Assembly (NCBI GenBank): GCA_021904315.1 | Contig: CM038918.1 | Span: forward strand, 5,781,349-5,845,348 | DNA length: 64,000 nucleotides | Source: Sphagnum magellanicum | Lineage: Eukaryota; Streptophyta; Sphagnopsida; Sphagnales; Sphagnaceae | Reading direction: 5' to 3' | Shown here: positions 1 through 11,635 of the stretch, piece after piece | How positions within the stretch are numbered: position 1 is the first letter of the stretch | How the letters are laid out: the number at the start of each line of letters is the position of its first letter | Notes under the pieces: model-generated | Database searches by the model: none | Seen by the model: only the letters and a program-made list of their open reading frames with translations | What the model was told of the DNA's origin: nothing | Translations under genes and position numbers: made by a program

Positions 1-2036
1 GCCAGCTTATAGCTAGAAAGATCTTGAGTTACGCTGCCATTCTCTGATGAAATGTGGGCTTCAAAATGCTCCACACTAACACTGATTTTCAAGTTCTTTT
101 GTCTTTCATTACCACCTCTTGAGGTATGGGTCTCTAACTTGAGCCCATTGTCAGAGTTGCCATCATCCACAAGAAACTCAGGGCCTCTTCCCACAATTTC
201 CTGCAAGTCTTGAGACAATGGAGACTCTTTGGAAGGTTCTTGCCCATAACTCTTAGCATTTGCAGAGGCTCCATGCTCATTCACAACTGGTGCTGGTGAC
301 ATTTCTGGAACAATCTCAGATGATGAAACAGAAGACGACTGTTTCTTGGGTGCTATTGGTGATCTCTTTGAGAAGGCGGAAGGAAACCGAGGTGGCAGAT
401 TTGCCTTCACAGTACTGCCAACAGTCTCTTGCAATTTCTCCTGCACTGAAGGCATAACTTCTGCAGCTTTGTCCACTCTATGTCCAGGCCTTCCCTTCTT
501 GTTACCTGCTGAGGCAGGAATTGGTGACCTCTTTTGGAACTGTGAAGTGCTACGTGGCCTGTGCACAGGCGCCCTATGAGTGGATGCATCAACATCAATA
601 TGCTGCTCAGCCCGTGGCTGACTTGCTGTCTTCTTACTTTGAGGTGGTTGAGCCCCACTGAAGGAAAAAACAAGGCTCCCATCTGCAAGCTCTGCGAGTC
701 CCAAAGGCTGCATCAAAGTTCATACCTCAGTTGCCAAAACAAAGTTCATAAACTTCTCTGTAGCCTCATATAAGCAGCCCAATTACCTGTCTCTGTTCCT
801 GTGATGTGGAAGAGCTCAGCTCTGCCCAAAACTAAGAACAGCATGAAATGGCTCTTTGTATGCTGCATTGCTACGGCACCTCCTCAAGCCTGGGGCTAAG
901 TCTACCAAAGCTTGTCATACAACAAGAACTCTGTACACAAGTTGATATATAACCACAACTAGTTACCAACTGAAAAAGATTTCTATGCCTTCCAGTCCCA
1001 TGTCAAATCAAATTGACAAGCATCCACCACAGTGCATGTGCTTCAGATTTTGTACATCATGTACAAAATGCCAAACATTGAAATTGAAGGAATTCAAACA
1101 CAGGAAGCCAGAGCAAACTAGGTCTTAGGAGAAAGAGGAGCAGAAAGAAGTAGCAGAAGTTAAGATGGGAAAAAGAAAAAACCCACCCTAGAAACCAAGA
1201 GATGAAAACCAAGGACCACTGCAAGTAGAAAAGCTAAGTAATTGTGACAAAAAAGAACCCCAAATCCACAAACCCTCAACACATTCAATTATATAATGAC
1301 TTGGTCTTCAAACACCCAGGAAACATTTCTTTCCCTGGCATGTTATGGAATCACGGTCCAGCACCTCCTCTCCCGACCAAGAGAGAGTTCATCATGTGCT
1401 TCTGACCTAGTACATATACCAAAGCCATGTCAAATCCAAGAGTTCATCATGTGCGTAAGACATACTACATACATCAAAGTCATGCCAAATCCAAGAGTTT
1501 GTCATTTGCTGAAGACCTAGTACACGTATCAAAGCCCTGCCAAATCTCATATCCAAAAGCTGGTGCTAAAATTCATTTGAGCAAAACCTGTCCTCTTCTG
1601 ATTACAAAGAATGGTGAAAACCAGACCTTGAACAGAAGTAATATCGGCCTCCCCCTCAGTCATTGCCAGAACAGGTGTGTCAATCCTACGTCTGGAAGAG
1701 TTGTGCAGCGAAACCCTAGTGCTGCTGCTCAAAGTCCTTCCACTGCAATCATAATGCAAAACCAAACCATTGGGCACCGCTGAGTCAGTCAGTCAAAATT
1801 TTACCCTCACGAATGCGGCTGTTGCTGCTGCTTCTTCTTCTTCTGCCGCTTGTCATATACAAAAAAACACACCAAACTCCCCCTCATCATCCTCACACAT
1901 GTAGCAGGTAGGCAGCCACAGAATAAGAGGAAGAAGAAGAGCAAGGTTTGTGTTGATCATCAATAACAGCAACCACGAGAGGGAGAGACTTTCCATAAAA
2001 CTTACCCGGAAGTGAGCCACCGAGTGTCGCATCCAT
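1..2036 (-). CDS. Unrecognised Ser/Pro-rich basic protein, 5' part of a gene running off the left edge
   Basis: Two exons can be supported. Exon 1 is 2036-2006: ATG preceded by an ATT-repeat leader, encoding MDATLGGSLP plus one base, followed by a strong gtaagt donor. Exon 2 begins at 682 (acceptor tgcag; 691 is an alternative in the same phase) and stays open to base 1, about 227 codons. Spliced, the protein starts MDATLGGSLPDGSLVFSFSG and continues through a low-complexity, Ser/Pro/Lys-rich stretch. KRSPIP and KRSPIAP occur about 65 residues apart, and KKGRPGHR forms a basic patch. No membrane segment or catalytic motif is visible, so a disordered nuclear or cytoskeletal protein is possible, but I do not recognise the family. 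The 1.3 kb intron could hide further small exons. The exon frame is well supported; the start and splice choice rest on matching phase. Confidence 0.6.
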
Positions 2037-2160
2037 TATTATTATTATTATATCGACTTCTTGTTGATGATGATGATGTTGTTGTGGTAGAAGAGGCTGA
2101 TACCAGCGTGCGGTGAAGAGAGAGAGAAGAGGGCGGGGGCGGCGCTATCGCCATGGATTA
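2037..2160 (-). promoter_or_regulatory. Leader/promoter-proximal region of the left-edge gene
   Basis: Directly upstream of the proposed ATG on the minus strand lies an ATT/TAA microsatellite (about 2036-2051). Beyond it are a GAT/TTG-type triplet run (2065-2085) and a GA-rich patch (2113-2130). This resembles the simple-repeat-rich leader of the GAUT1 gene in the same window. No TATA box could be placed with confidence. Confidence 0.35.
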
Positions 2161-2563
2161 CCAGGTACTTCTCCACCTCAAAAACAATTTTCTTTCCCTC
2201 GACTCTTGGTCCTAAGTTCTTCTTCCTCTGAACTTAGAGCAGCTCATGTGACCTTGCAAAAATATTTTTCACATCCAAGTTTAGTTATTTCATTTTTCCC
2301 CCAATCCCCATTCATAAAACTAAAACTGGGACTGCAAAAAGGTGGGAGGGACTCTACTAATAGCAATCAAATCCGCAATAAAGAAGCAAAGGTGCCAAAG
2401 ATACATCCTGCGCAAACAGGAGCAAATTTGCGAGGCGAGCAGGGTAGGACGGACGCGCGGCGCGCAGAGAGAGAGAGAGAACGGCGCGGGGCCCTATGGG
2501 CGTTGAAGATGAGGAAGACATACATTTTATATATAAATAAAGAAGAACTCGAGTAATACCGGT

Positions 2564-2636
2564 GACCGTATGGCCCAATGGATAAGGCGCTGGTCTACGG
2601 AACCAGAGATTCTGGGTTCGATCCCCAGTATGGTCG
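2564..2636 (+). tRNA. trnR-ACG: tRNA-Arg (anticodon ACG)
   Basis: The 73 bases fold as a standard cloverleaf. The seven-pair acceptor stem is GACCGTA with TATGGTC (one G-T pair), with discriminator G. The D arm carries the A-box-like TGGCCCAATGG. The anticodon stem CTGGT/ACCAG encloses the loop CTACGGA, whose central ACG reads arginine CGN codons. The T arm CTGGG/CCCAG encloses TTCGATC, which contains the B box. There is no intron. A TATA-like stretch lies about 30 bases upstream (2526-2541), as is usual for plant tRNA genes, and a T6 terminator follows. It looks functional and nuclear. It lies between two minus-strand genes and is transcribed in the opposite direction to both. Confidence 0.95.
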
Positions 2637-2645
2637 CTTACTCTG

Positions 2646-2668
2646 TCGACTTCCGAGTCGAATTTTTT
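2646..2668 (+). terminator. Pol III terminator of the tRNA, preceded by a perfect hairpin
   Basis: Ten bases past the tRNA, TCGACT and AGTCGA pair around a TCCG loop (2646-2661). A run of six T (2663-2668) follows one base later. The T run alone suffices for RNA polymerase III; the hairpin is extra. Confidence 0.7.
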
Positions 2669-4521
2669 CGCTCTGACTTGGATCAAAGTCCATACTTGGG
2701 ATCAAAAAGTTTTGAGTCTCTGATCCAAATTACCAAGTATGGTTTCGGTAATTTAGTTTTGCTTACACCCTTCATTTATGTTTGCTTGCAAATTTCTGTG
2801 ATTTTAAAATTTCCCCATTTTTTTTCCTAGTTTTCTTCAACTAAAAAGTTGAGAAAATTTTGGACAATTGCGTTTTTCTAGTGCAAATTTAGCTATTTTT
2901 TATTTTCTAGGGGAAAGTTTTGCCAGAATTTCAATATCCAAAAGTGAAAACAGAAATACTGCTTGCAAAGTTGCCATGCAACTGACTTTCTAAATAGATT
3001 TTTCAACTTTTGGGTTACCTTCAACTTTTATTTGGTTATTTTATCATCAGCACCATCACTTCCAGAAGGAATCAATACATCCACCCTTTGCTTCATTTTA
3101 AAGGTAGTTGTTTAGACCAGACTGAAGTGAAATGATCATGAGGTTTTAAGTTTTGGATACCTAACACCTAGTAAGGCATAAAACTGGTCTTTAGGAATTT
3201 GAAATAGATGCAAATAAAATCTTCTACTATTTTAAAAATTCTTTTTGTGCCTTGTGGAGTGCAGTCATAGATTCTAAAGGGCATGCTAACCCTTGTTTTT
3301 GAGTGGAGGCAGGTAAGCAACATTTAGTATGTCTAATCTACCTACAGTTTGCTGTGCTGATTTTTAAGTATTATGAGTCTGTGAAGACATTTATGAAATT
3401 TTCACAGTATGATGACAAATTGTACTGTAAGCTTAATTAGTCCAGTCTGACTTTTTTAATTACTATCAGCAGTTGAGGGGAAATCATTGTCAGTGATCAC
3501 ATATAATTACACAATCCCCATTAAATCCAATCATCCAGTTCGTCATTCACATAGGGATTTGATTCTCACATCTTTCATATTTTGCATGGCACTGTGCTGG
3601 TTCAACTTTTTGTCAAAATTATGAAAGAAAGAAACAACTCCCAATGGAGCCCAGAAACCCATTACCCCCCAGAAACTTGCCATTGACCCTGTAATCCAAT
3701 TTATAGGCGTGGCATTTTAGGCCCACAAACCCTCCTCTCTGGAGCCACATATCAATCTCAGCAGTAAATTGATCGTGTGAATTTGGAATCAAAAAGAAAA
3801 CATGATGTGCACACTTCCATAGTGGCTGTCATTTGAAAACCAGGACTGGGAATTGGCATCACCATAAGCTCTCACTTCTGGTTATAAAAAGACCGTGACA
3901 CCAGTTTCCTTACAAAATTCATATGATTAGGCAGGCAAGATGATTGAAGCAAAGAATGTGCATGGGAAGTGGCAAACTGATAATTAGGATAGGCATCTTG
4001 CCACTGTAATCTGAGAACAAAAATGCAAATAGCAATAGTTACATATAAATGGGTGAGTAATCTATCTATATATACACTATACCTGGGGTCCACTCTACAG
4101 TAAGCGCAAAGCAGTTCTTTTAATGGGAAAATTCCATTGGTGTGGGGGGACTGTTTTCCAGGTTTACCCTACCACAATAACCCAGACATACCTCTCTTTT
4201 TTTGTAACAAAGGCCTCAAAATCTAAACTTTTGCTAGTATCTTTCTACTCAACCAATGATGGAAGCTACTGGGAAGATAGACAGGTTCAGGGTAGTGTCG
4301 AAGGTGAAAGAAGGCCAGCAATTATTTGAAGAGGTGCTTCTGCATATTGACTACACACACACAAGGAGCAAAGGGGTTACAGACCTCGTAGTCAGGACAC
4401 ACACTGATGACGAGACTACAGGGGTAGCCCTTGATGAAGCCAATCATTCCAGGACTTAAAAACTCAGCTCCTGATGCATGTAGAGATTATCTTGTGATCT
4501 GTCATATGATAGCTAGCAGAA
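2669..4521. other. Intergenic; 3' flank of the GAUT1-like gene
   Basis: No gene is seen. The part near 4521 must include the 3' untranslated region of the minus-strand GAUT1-like gene. The rest is AT-rich with short homopolymers and short chance reading frames lacking recognisable motifs. Confidence 0.6.
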
Positions 4522-7500
4522 TCAATCGCTGATGTTGCACTGCTGAATGTAGGGGTGGTCATACTTGACAAACTTCGACCACAAAGGCTTGAACTTGCTC
4601 ATGCCAATATCTAACCAGGGCTTCATGTTGCCATTGTAGTGGATAACAGCTGCAGTTGCAATTTCTGAGTCCTCAACAGCTGATTTGTAGCCCAGCCCCA
4701 ACACATGCCATGACTTCTCAAGTGGATATGTCAAGTTGTAGAAGGTGATTAATCCTGGTGGTAGTGTACCAAGCTTCCACAGCAATCTATGCTCATTCTG
4801 TGCATACACAAAACGAAAAGATTAGTAGAAACCAAGGATGTCATTTCAAGTCTGAAACAAAATAACACTGCTGAACTTCTGTCAGATCTCAGAAAAATGC
4901 ATGACACAACACTTCTTTTCGTAAACAATAGAAGTGAAGTCCATTCAGAATGTGAGGGGAGAACTCCAAGCAATACACACCTGGCTCTGCCATTTGTGAT
5001 AGATGCCCGTAATATCACGCTTCTTCCACTCCTTCAAATCAAACACATTCATACCATATGCCCACCCACATGCATTTGGATCAAAGTTCTCTGAGATCAG
5101 GGGATTGGAGAAGTTCAAGTATTTATCAAAGCGATGGAAACTCTCACCACAGGTTTCAACAGCACCATTAACATTGCCCTCAAGATCAACATCCCAGAGA
5201 GGTGTGAGATCTTTCTGAACCACAATGTCATCATCTAGAAAGACAATCTTATCCAGCTTGGGATATACTTCAGGAAGATAAAACCGCAAGTGATTCAACA
5301 TTGATAGATACTTAGGGTTCCGATACTTCAAATTGGATGTTCCTGCAGCCAAGGTCATTGCGCTATCAGCCTTGAAGTAAAAGTTCTTCATTGCAGATGA
5401 TTGCAGTTGGTGCAGCACTGGACAGTAGGAGGAGTTCAGCCACTTGAAATCATCAACATTCTGAACTTCAATACTTGCAGCTCCAGGAGGATTTGCCAAA
5501 AACCACATTTTCATAGCTCCAAAGTTCAGCTTGTCTGTTACGATGTGGAATACATGCTTTTCAGGTTCCTGCTATGAGGACAGAGACAGTTAAAATGATA
5601 TACTTGATCTTTCTAATGCATTTCAAGGCAATGTCTGGATGCTATGCAGTACACAGATAATGAAAACACAAACTTCTAACTAAACTATGCCTACCATCCC
5701 ACAGCCTGGGTTAAGAAGCTTATGCACATATTTCGAAACCTCTGAGTGATCAGCCAGCTAAGAACAATTTGCACAAAAAAACTGAAAAGGCTGAGATATA
5801 AACACCAAGAACAGACCTTTGCATTTGAAACAGCTGAGTTTACAACCACTGATGCTGCAAGGATATTGTCAGAGAAAAGCGCATAGTGATAGAGACTAGG
5901 GTCTTCAAGTCTCTCCTGATGAGGAAAGTCACGTTGATCAAGTGGGAGCATATGGTACTCCACTGTGAGCCGCATAGAGAAACAATGGAGACCCTTTGGA
6001 ATAGTTTTGGCAGCCAACTGACTCAAAAAAGTGCTCTGTTTCTTGAGCATACGAGCATTCTCCTCAGCCGATTGAAGCATGGCTCTCAACTTCTTGACCA
6101 TTATGGTGGTGTCATAGTTATTCTCCTGTGCTTGTGCCAACACCTCAGCCATCAGCTTCATCTTCTCTTCTGCCCTGCACATTCCAGTTTGGATACATCA
6201 GGCTTTGAATATATGCACCATGTGTAAGTGGCAGATACTTCAGGAAGGTATCCTATTGGTTGAGATCCAATGCAGTAAATCATTACATGCATATGAATAA
6301 CTGCATCTAAAACTAGAGACTCACCCACTTGGAAGTTCAGTATCAAGACTGACATCCCCTACAAAACTTTTGTGCTCCTTGATACACTGTTTCAAATCAC
6401 GAACAAGATCCAAATGATTTTGACCCTGTGCAAGATTGGCATATGCCCTGGCCATGATGATCTGATCCCGCATATGTCGCACAACAGTATCTCCAGTATG
6501 ATTACCAGACTTGGATGAAACACTTTTGTCTGCATCTTCAGCACTCTTCCCCTGGTCTTCACCCTGTTATACCTCAAATCTGTTAGATTATCATATACCT
6601 TGCTAGCATGACCCCCTGCTTTCATAAAGAATTGCATAGTGCAGTCACCTTAGCTGCATATATAAGGCTTAAGACCCTGAAGTAGTTCCTATGTTGCAGA
6701 GGTCTCCGAGAATCCCTATGACCTACCAAGCCCATCACACTATCTTAATGTATCTTGGGATATAGCAAAAACTCCTGGAGACCATTTGAGCACAAATGGA
6801 ATACCAGGATTTAGGCATTGGGTGCACACCCCAACCCTGATCCACAGGTTCACTACATAGAATCTCATTGACTTGTCAAGGCTTTGCACAAGATCCATCC
6901 AAAAAGATTCACACCTTTGCTGGATTCTGGCTCTCACTGCCCTGTACAACTTGCTCAATGACTCCACCTGCACATCCCACAGCCAAACACACATGGCAAC
7001 TTTGTAAACACAATTCCATCACATGCCAGTGAGCCATACTACTACACAAATAGAACACCACAGTATGTAGGATCTTTTCACTAGCATACTTGCCCTAAGC
7101 CTGCCCTAAAACATGAATTACTCATGAACTCCTTTACATGCATGTGCATGAAACACAGGGTCAATTCTCATGATAGTATCTGGTCAATCAAATGGCAAAA
7201 CTTCAAAGCTCACCTGTGCTCCATGATCCTGACATATTTTCTGACCTGTCCTCCAAAAGCTTTTTTGACTCCTGAAATTTGACATACAATAAGAGATCAA
7301 GGATGAGGGTTGCAACAATAACTGAAAACCTCACTCACTGATAAGTTATTTCACTATTGCCATCCTGGAAACACAATTAGCTCCAAGACTGTATCCAACC
7401 CTGCAGAAAGCTTTGTCCTTCTACCATGTGGACACAAGCACATCCACAGCTGCTGAATCAAACATCAGCCTAATTTTAGGAAAAAGTTAGAAATTCTACC

Positions 7501-9434
7501 TGATAGATGCTGAAGCTCTGCCGGCTAACATCTGCAGCATCTTCTCGAACCAAAGAAGATAATAGATCTTTCCCACCAACAATATTTCGGTTCAACAGTT
7601 CAGGTTCTCCTGGCTTAGCACCTACAATATCAAGTACCTGCTCAAAATACAGTTCAAAAGACTGTTAAAAAAAGTAACCCATGCAAATCACACACTAATA
7701 TAGAAATGCTCAAATTTGAGCATATCAACAGATAGGTCATTGCTGCTGTAAGTGGAAGTTGTACACAGGGTGGAGTAAAACAACTACCCTCCTAGGATTG
7801 ATCAAGTAAAATGGAGTGAATAATCCATACACCGGTAAAGCAGATCACAATTCTAGGGAATATTAGGCCAGGGACATACCTCTTTGGGAATAAGGTACTC
7901 TATTGCCTCCAGTGCACTGCGCCTTCTAACATCATCTGTTCCAGACTGCACACCAGAAAAACCATGTACCTCAGAAAGGCACTCAGAGGAAAGCAAAGTG
8001 TCAGAACATATTCTTCCCAAGACTCACCCACAAACCACTAGTCTAATATTATCAATAATAATATGTTGTCAATGTAGTTGCAGAGATCACTCCACCAAAA
8101 ACATGGAAGTACCCAAACTAATGTTATGTCCATTCTGGTCAACACCATAACAACAATGGGTGTGATAATAACCTCATGAATTTCACTCACAAAGTGTCAG
8201 ACCATCACTTCATCATGAATTGCAGAGAATAAGTATAAAAAAAATCAGCCCACATATACAAAAAACTGCATCCTGGAGTTACTTTCACATTTCTGGAAGC
8301 AGTGTGAAGGCTCAGCATGCTGCAGTTAGCATTCAAGAATTAGAGTTAATCCCTAGCATAAAAGTGTGTAAACAAGCAGTGAGGTAAATCAGGAGTCAAA
8401 TGTGGAGAGGCTGGTGGTGATAGGTTTTCAAATGATTGCTGAATAACTCACCAAGTCAGATGAATCATATTGGAAGTATCTTCGACCTGCAACAAGCATG
8501 CCATTTGAGATCTTAGGTCAGAAACCATAGATAATACCTCCTCTTATCTTCAGTTGGTTTGCAAGACGGATAAGTACTCAATCACCCAGGAAATGGATTT
8601 TGCATTTCTTAAGATGACTTCATTCTTCTTCATATAAGGTCACAGATCATGTCCATCACACATCACATTGCAAGAACCTGTTGCGTTAACATTGCCAAAT
8701 CAAGTATCAACATCTACTCACAATCAGACCAAGCAGCCCATCACCACTTGGCACAATACTGACACACCACTGTTTGCTCAATGTACATAGTGAGCTGAGC
8801 TCAAACATCATGTCCAAATGCACACTCTGTGCTAGGTCTAGAACTCATCGATTCCAGATCTTGTTCTGAGCTATAGTCTCGCTCTAAACATATCATCAAC
8901 ACCACCTACCAAAACTATTCCCAGATTTGACTGACATCTCAGTAATCCCATCAGCTGCAGTGTTGAGAACAAAACTGTTAAGGTGGTTCTAATCCATCGC
9001 CCACCTGAAGAGACAAGGAAAATGGGTCTTACACAACAGCCATCCTCAATAATGCTACATGCTTGACATCAAGAGGGCCAAGTGCAGAGCACTGCTAAAG
9101 GACTTCACTACTAATGCTGGACCAGGAAATGTAGCATGGGGTTGAATGATCGAGGAGAGAGAAAACCCAAAAAAGATCCGTTGCTACAAGCTTGGATCAC
9201 CTGCAAAAGTGGGCAACTCAAACTCTAGGAAGAAGACAGTCACAGTCGCATCAGCTGGGAAGGGAAGGTGAGGATCATCGTACCAGATGTGAACAAGTTG
9301 CTGGTCTGCCCCGCTAGGATAGTGAGAGGTGCAACCACAGAGATGAGCAGCAAGGCGATGACAGAGAACCGGTATCCACCATTTCTCGCGTTTGTCCGAG
9401 CGGAGAGAGGGCCTGAGACCCTTCGAAATGCCAT
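4522..9434 (-). CDS. GAUT1: Polygalacturonate 4-alpha-galacturonosyltransferase (GAUT1-like, GT8), complete, 10 coding exons
   Basis: Coding exons (minus): 9434-9284, 8486-8452, 7945-7880, 7637-7500, 7271-7214, 6967-6915, 6563-6325, 6174-5817, 5568-4981, 4797-4522. Every junction is GT-AG with matching phase; the sum is 1962 bases, or 653 residues (Arabidopsis GAUT1 has 673). The N-terminus MAFRRVSGPL is basic and followed by one membrane anchor (about residues 23-41), the type II Golgi topology of the family. A stem region leads to KKQSTFLSQLAAKTIP, then the GT8 domain. The metal/UDP-sugar-binding triad is DDD at 478-480 (FLDDDIVVQKD), the conserved NPNACGWAYG-type segment reads DPNACGWAYG, and the C-terminal H-x2-G-x2-KPW motif is HYNGNMKPW at 615-623. 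In the family this enzyme adds galacturonic acid from UDP-GalA to homogalacturonan, in complex with GAUT7. Wording such as FKWLNSSYCPVL and the N-terminus favour GAUT1 over GAUT3/4. It looks intact. Confidence 0.95.
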
Positions 9435-10108
9435 GGTGACTACTGACTACTACAACAGTTGCTGCTGCTCTTCTACCTCCTCGACCAGAATTGTGTGCAC
9501 TACACAAGTAGTCAATCCTACTACTCCAGCTCTTGTGTGCTGCCGGACGTCACAGAAGCTCATGACAACACAAATAATCAAGATCACACCGCCGTTGCTG
9601 CTGCCGCCGCCGCCGCCGGCGTTGCTGTTATTCGGGAATGCTGCAGCAGCCTTCTACTACAGTCTCTGTCCCAGCATGTGACAGCATGTACAGCTCTCTC
9701 CTCCGGGATGGGGGAAGAGCATTTCGAGATCCACAGCTTTCATGAAACCGTTTCTGCTGCTGCTACTTATTGCACTTGCCAATAGCGAGGCGATCCGAAC
9801 AACACAACTGATAGGAATCGGAACGCTGCCGTCAGTTCCATATTTTCTTCACCATTGCTGCGCCGACCTCCTGCAAGTCGGCAAAGAGACGATCTCTCTC
9901 ACAAACCAGAAAAAGAAGAACAGAAGAAAACAAAACACTCGAGGTACGTGTAACGAGACAGTAATGCGAGAGTATTCACACGTGTTTTGCAACGTGTTTG
10001 TTACTGCAAAACACGACGCACAGCAAAACAGCCAAAGAACAAAACCAGAGCAACAACACCGATACTGCAAGAAAAACCGCGTCAACGAAGACAATATACA
10101 GACATAAA

Positions 10109-10142
10109 ACAACAACAACAACAACAACAGCAGCAGCAACAC
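10109..10142. repeat. (CAA)n(CAG)n microsatellite
   Basis: Seven or so CAA units pass into three CAG units, in the presumed GAUT1 leader/promoter. Confidence 0.9.
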
Positions 10143-10627
10143 AAGCAAAGAAAGATGTATTCCTTGATCTCTTTCTTTCACACAAGAGAGAGCTACCGCG
10201 AAAAAAATAGACAAAGTGAGCCCCGGGATACACAAAACCCCGCCACCACTCTCTCGCTCACTCGGGCACTGACAAACCTACTACGACTGTAACCTGAAGC
10301 AACGACAACAAGAAGAACGAAAACCTACAGCGAGTGTAGCTAACCTGAAGCAAACAGAACTCCAGAGTGAAGCAAGAAGAATAAGAAGAAGTCGAAGAAG
10401 GTAAAAGAAAGAGGAAAAACCGTCTGGCTCTCTGTTGCTGGTAGAAGATGCTGTGTACCTCAACAGCAGAAGAACACCGGTATTGAAGGAGGAAAGGGAT
10501 TCGGACGGGACACGGAAGGAAGACTTCTTGTTGGTGTTGTTGCGCATATGAGAAGACAGCACACGAGAGAGAAGAGAGAGAGAGAGAAAGAGAGCGAGGA
10601 AGCGAGCGTAGCGGGGGATTCCCGAAG

Positions 10628-10653
10628 CGCGTGCGTGCGTGCGTGCGTACGTA
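10628..10653. repeat. (GCGT)n(ACGT)n alternating purine-pyrimidine run
   Basis: Strict purine-pyrimidine alternation over 26 bases, with CpG in every unit. Such DNA can adopt Z-form. It sits in the presumed GAUT1 promoter. Confidence 0.85.
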
Positions 10654-10715
10654 CGTAAGGGGTGAGAGAGTTGTGGTTGCGATTGTGGTCTTGTGTGCTG
10701 CCGCAGACAGATAGA

Positions 10716-10719
<4 letters not shown>

Positions 10720-10747
<28 letters not shown>
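10720..10747. repeat. (GA)n microsatellite, CT on the GAUT1 strand
   Basis: An uninterrupted GA dinucleotide run in the GAUT1 upstream region; a second imperfect GA tract lies at 10565-10595. In plants GA/CT tracts near promoters bind BPC/GAGA-type factors (family knowledge, not shown here). Confidence 0.85.
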
Positions 10748-10754
<7 letters not shown>

Positions 10755-10808
10755 AGACGCTCCGTAATTGCCGCTGGCTGGCATTGCCGGCGCCACCCTC
10801 GCCGGGAA

Positions 10809-11635
10809 CCCTCCCTTCAGTCTTTATCAGCGTGGTGGTGGCTTTTTTTTTGTGATGTCGCTACACTGGCGATCATTCACGAGAACGTTTAGCCGAATTT
10901 GGCTATAGACCACATATGTGTATGCAGAAATTTCTCCCTCCTCTTAGGTTTTTTTTTTGTGGGTTCCCTTTAATTTTGTGATGTAGCTAAACTGGCAATA
11001 GTCCACAAGAATTTTTAGCCAAATTTGGCTATTTATCACATATTAAACTAGAAATTTCTCCCTCCTCTATTAAGGCTCTTTTTCTTTTTTCTTTGGTTCC
11101 CTTTAATGTCGTGATGTAGCTAAACTGGCAATCATCCATGAGAAGGTTTCGCCAAATTTGTCTATAGACCACATATGAAAGCAGAAATTTCTCCCTCCTC
11201 TCAGGGTTTCTTTTTCTTTTTTTGTTTTCCCTTTAATTTTGTGATGTAGCTAGACTGGCAATCATCCACAAGAAGGTTTAGCCAAATTTGGCTATAGACC
11301 ACATATGAAAGCAGAAATTTCTCCCTCCTTGAGTCTTTTTCAGGGTTTGTTTTTTTCCTGGGGCAGAAGTTCCCTTTAATTTTGTGATGGCTAAACTGGT
11401 AATTATCTGCAAGAAGATTTAGCCAGATCTGGCTATAGATTGCATATGAAAGCAGAAATTTCTTCCTCCTCTTTAGTCTTTATCAGGTTTTTTTTTTTTT
11501 TTTTTTTGTTGGGTTCTCTTTTAATTTTGTGATGTAGCTAAAGGGGTGATCATCCACAAGAAGATTAATCTAAATTTGGCTATAGACCACATATGACAGC
11601 AAAAATTTCTTGAATCTTTATAAGGGTTTTTTTTC
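10809..11635. repeat. Tandem array of six 126-145 bp units, each centred on a palindrome
   Basis: Units can be counted from the word GTGATG, at 10852, 10978, 11111, 11241, 11384 and 11529 (spacings 126, 133, 130, 143, 145). Each carries in order: gtagctaaactggcaatcat, a 16-base dyad TAGCCAAATTTGGCTA, atagaccacatatga, gcagaaatttctccctcct, a poly-T stretch of varying length, and ttccctttaattttg. Length differences sit mainly in the T tract. The array abuts the GAUT1 promoter; its first partial unit begins near 10809 inside that region. Units have diverged by roughly 10-20 percent by eye, so the array is not very recent. No open frame runs through it. Confidence 0.9.

Larger units (their letters stand above)
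9435..10808 (-). promoter_or_regulatory. 5' leader and promoter region of the GAUT1-like gene
   Basis: This is the 1.4 kb upstream of the GAUT1-like ATG. Read on the minus strand it is rich in CT, TTG/CTG and GGC repeats: GGC/GCA triplets near 9590-9625, TTG/CTG at 10109-10142, an alternating purine-pyrimidine run at 10628-10653 and CT at 10720-10747. Pyrimidine-rich microsatellites are common around plant transcription starts. The exact start and any leader intron cannot be placed. Open frames of 100-170 codons here are products of the repeats and are not genes. Confidence 0.5.

Noticed and set aside
2153-2164. Possible plus-strand first exon ATGGATTACCAG followed by gtactt
   Set aside because: It looks like a start codon and donor, but no phase-matched plus-strand exon exists downstream before the minus-strand GAUT1 gene.
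2113-2556. 147-codon plus-strand reading frame rich in Arg/Ser
   Set aside because: It lies in the GA-rich upstream region of the left gene and ends just before the tRNA. It has no domain, and its content is what GA repeats and poly-A give by chance.
9849-10796. Long leucine-, serine- or glutamine-rich reading frames on both strands
   Set aside because: They are translations of CAA/CAG, GA/CT and related microsatellites in the GAUT1 upstream region.
10852-11635. CRISPR array
   Set aside because: Units are 126-145 bp, similar along their whole length and without unique spacers, in a plant nuclear context: a tandem satellite.
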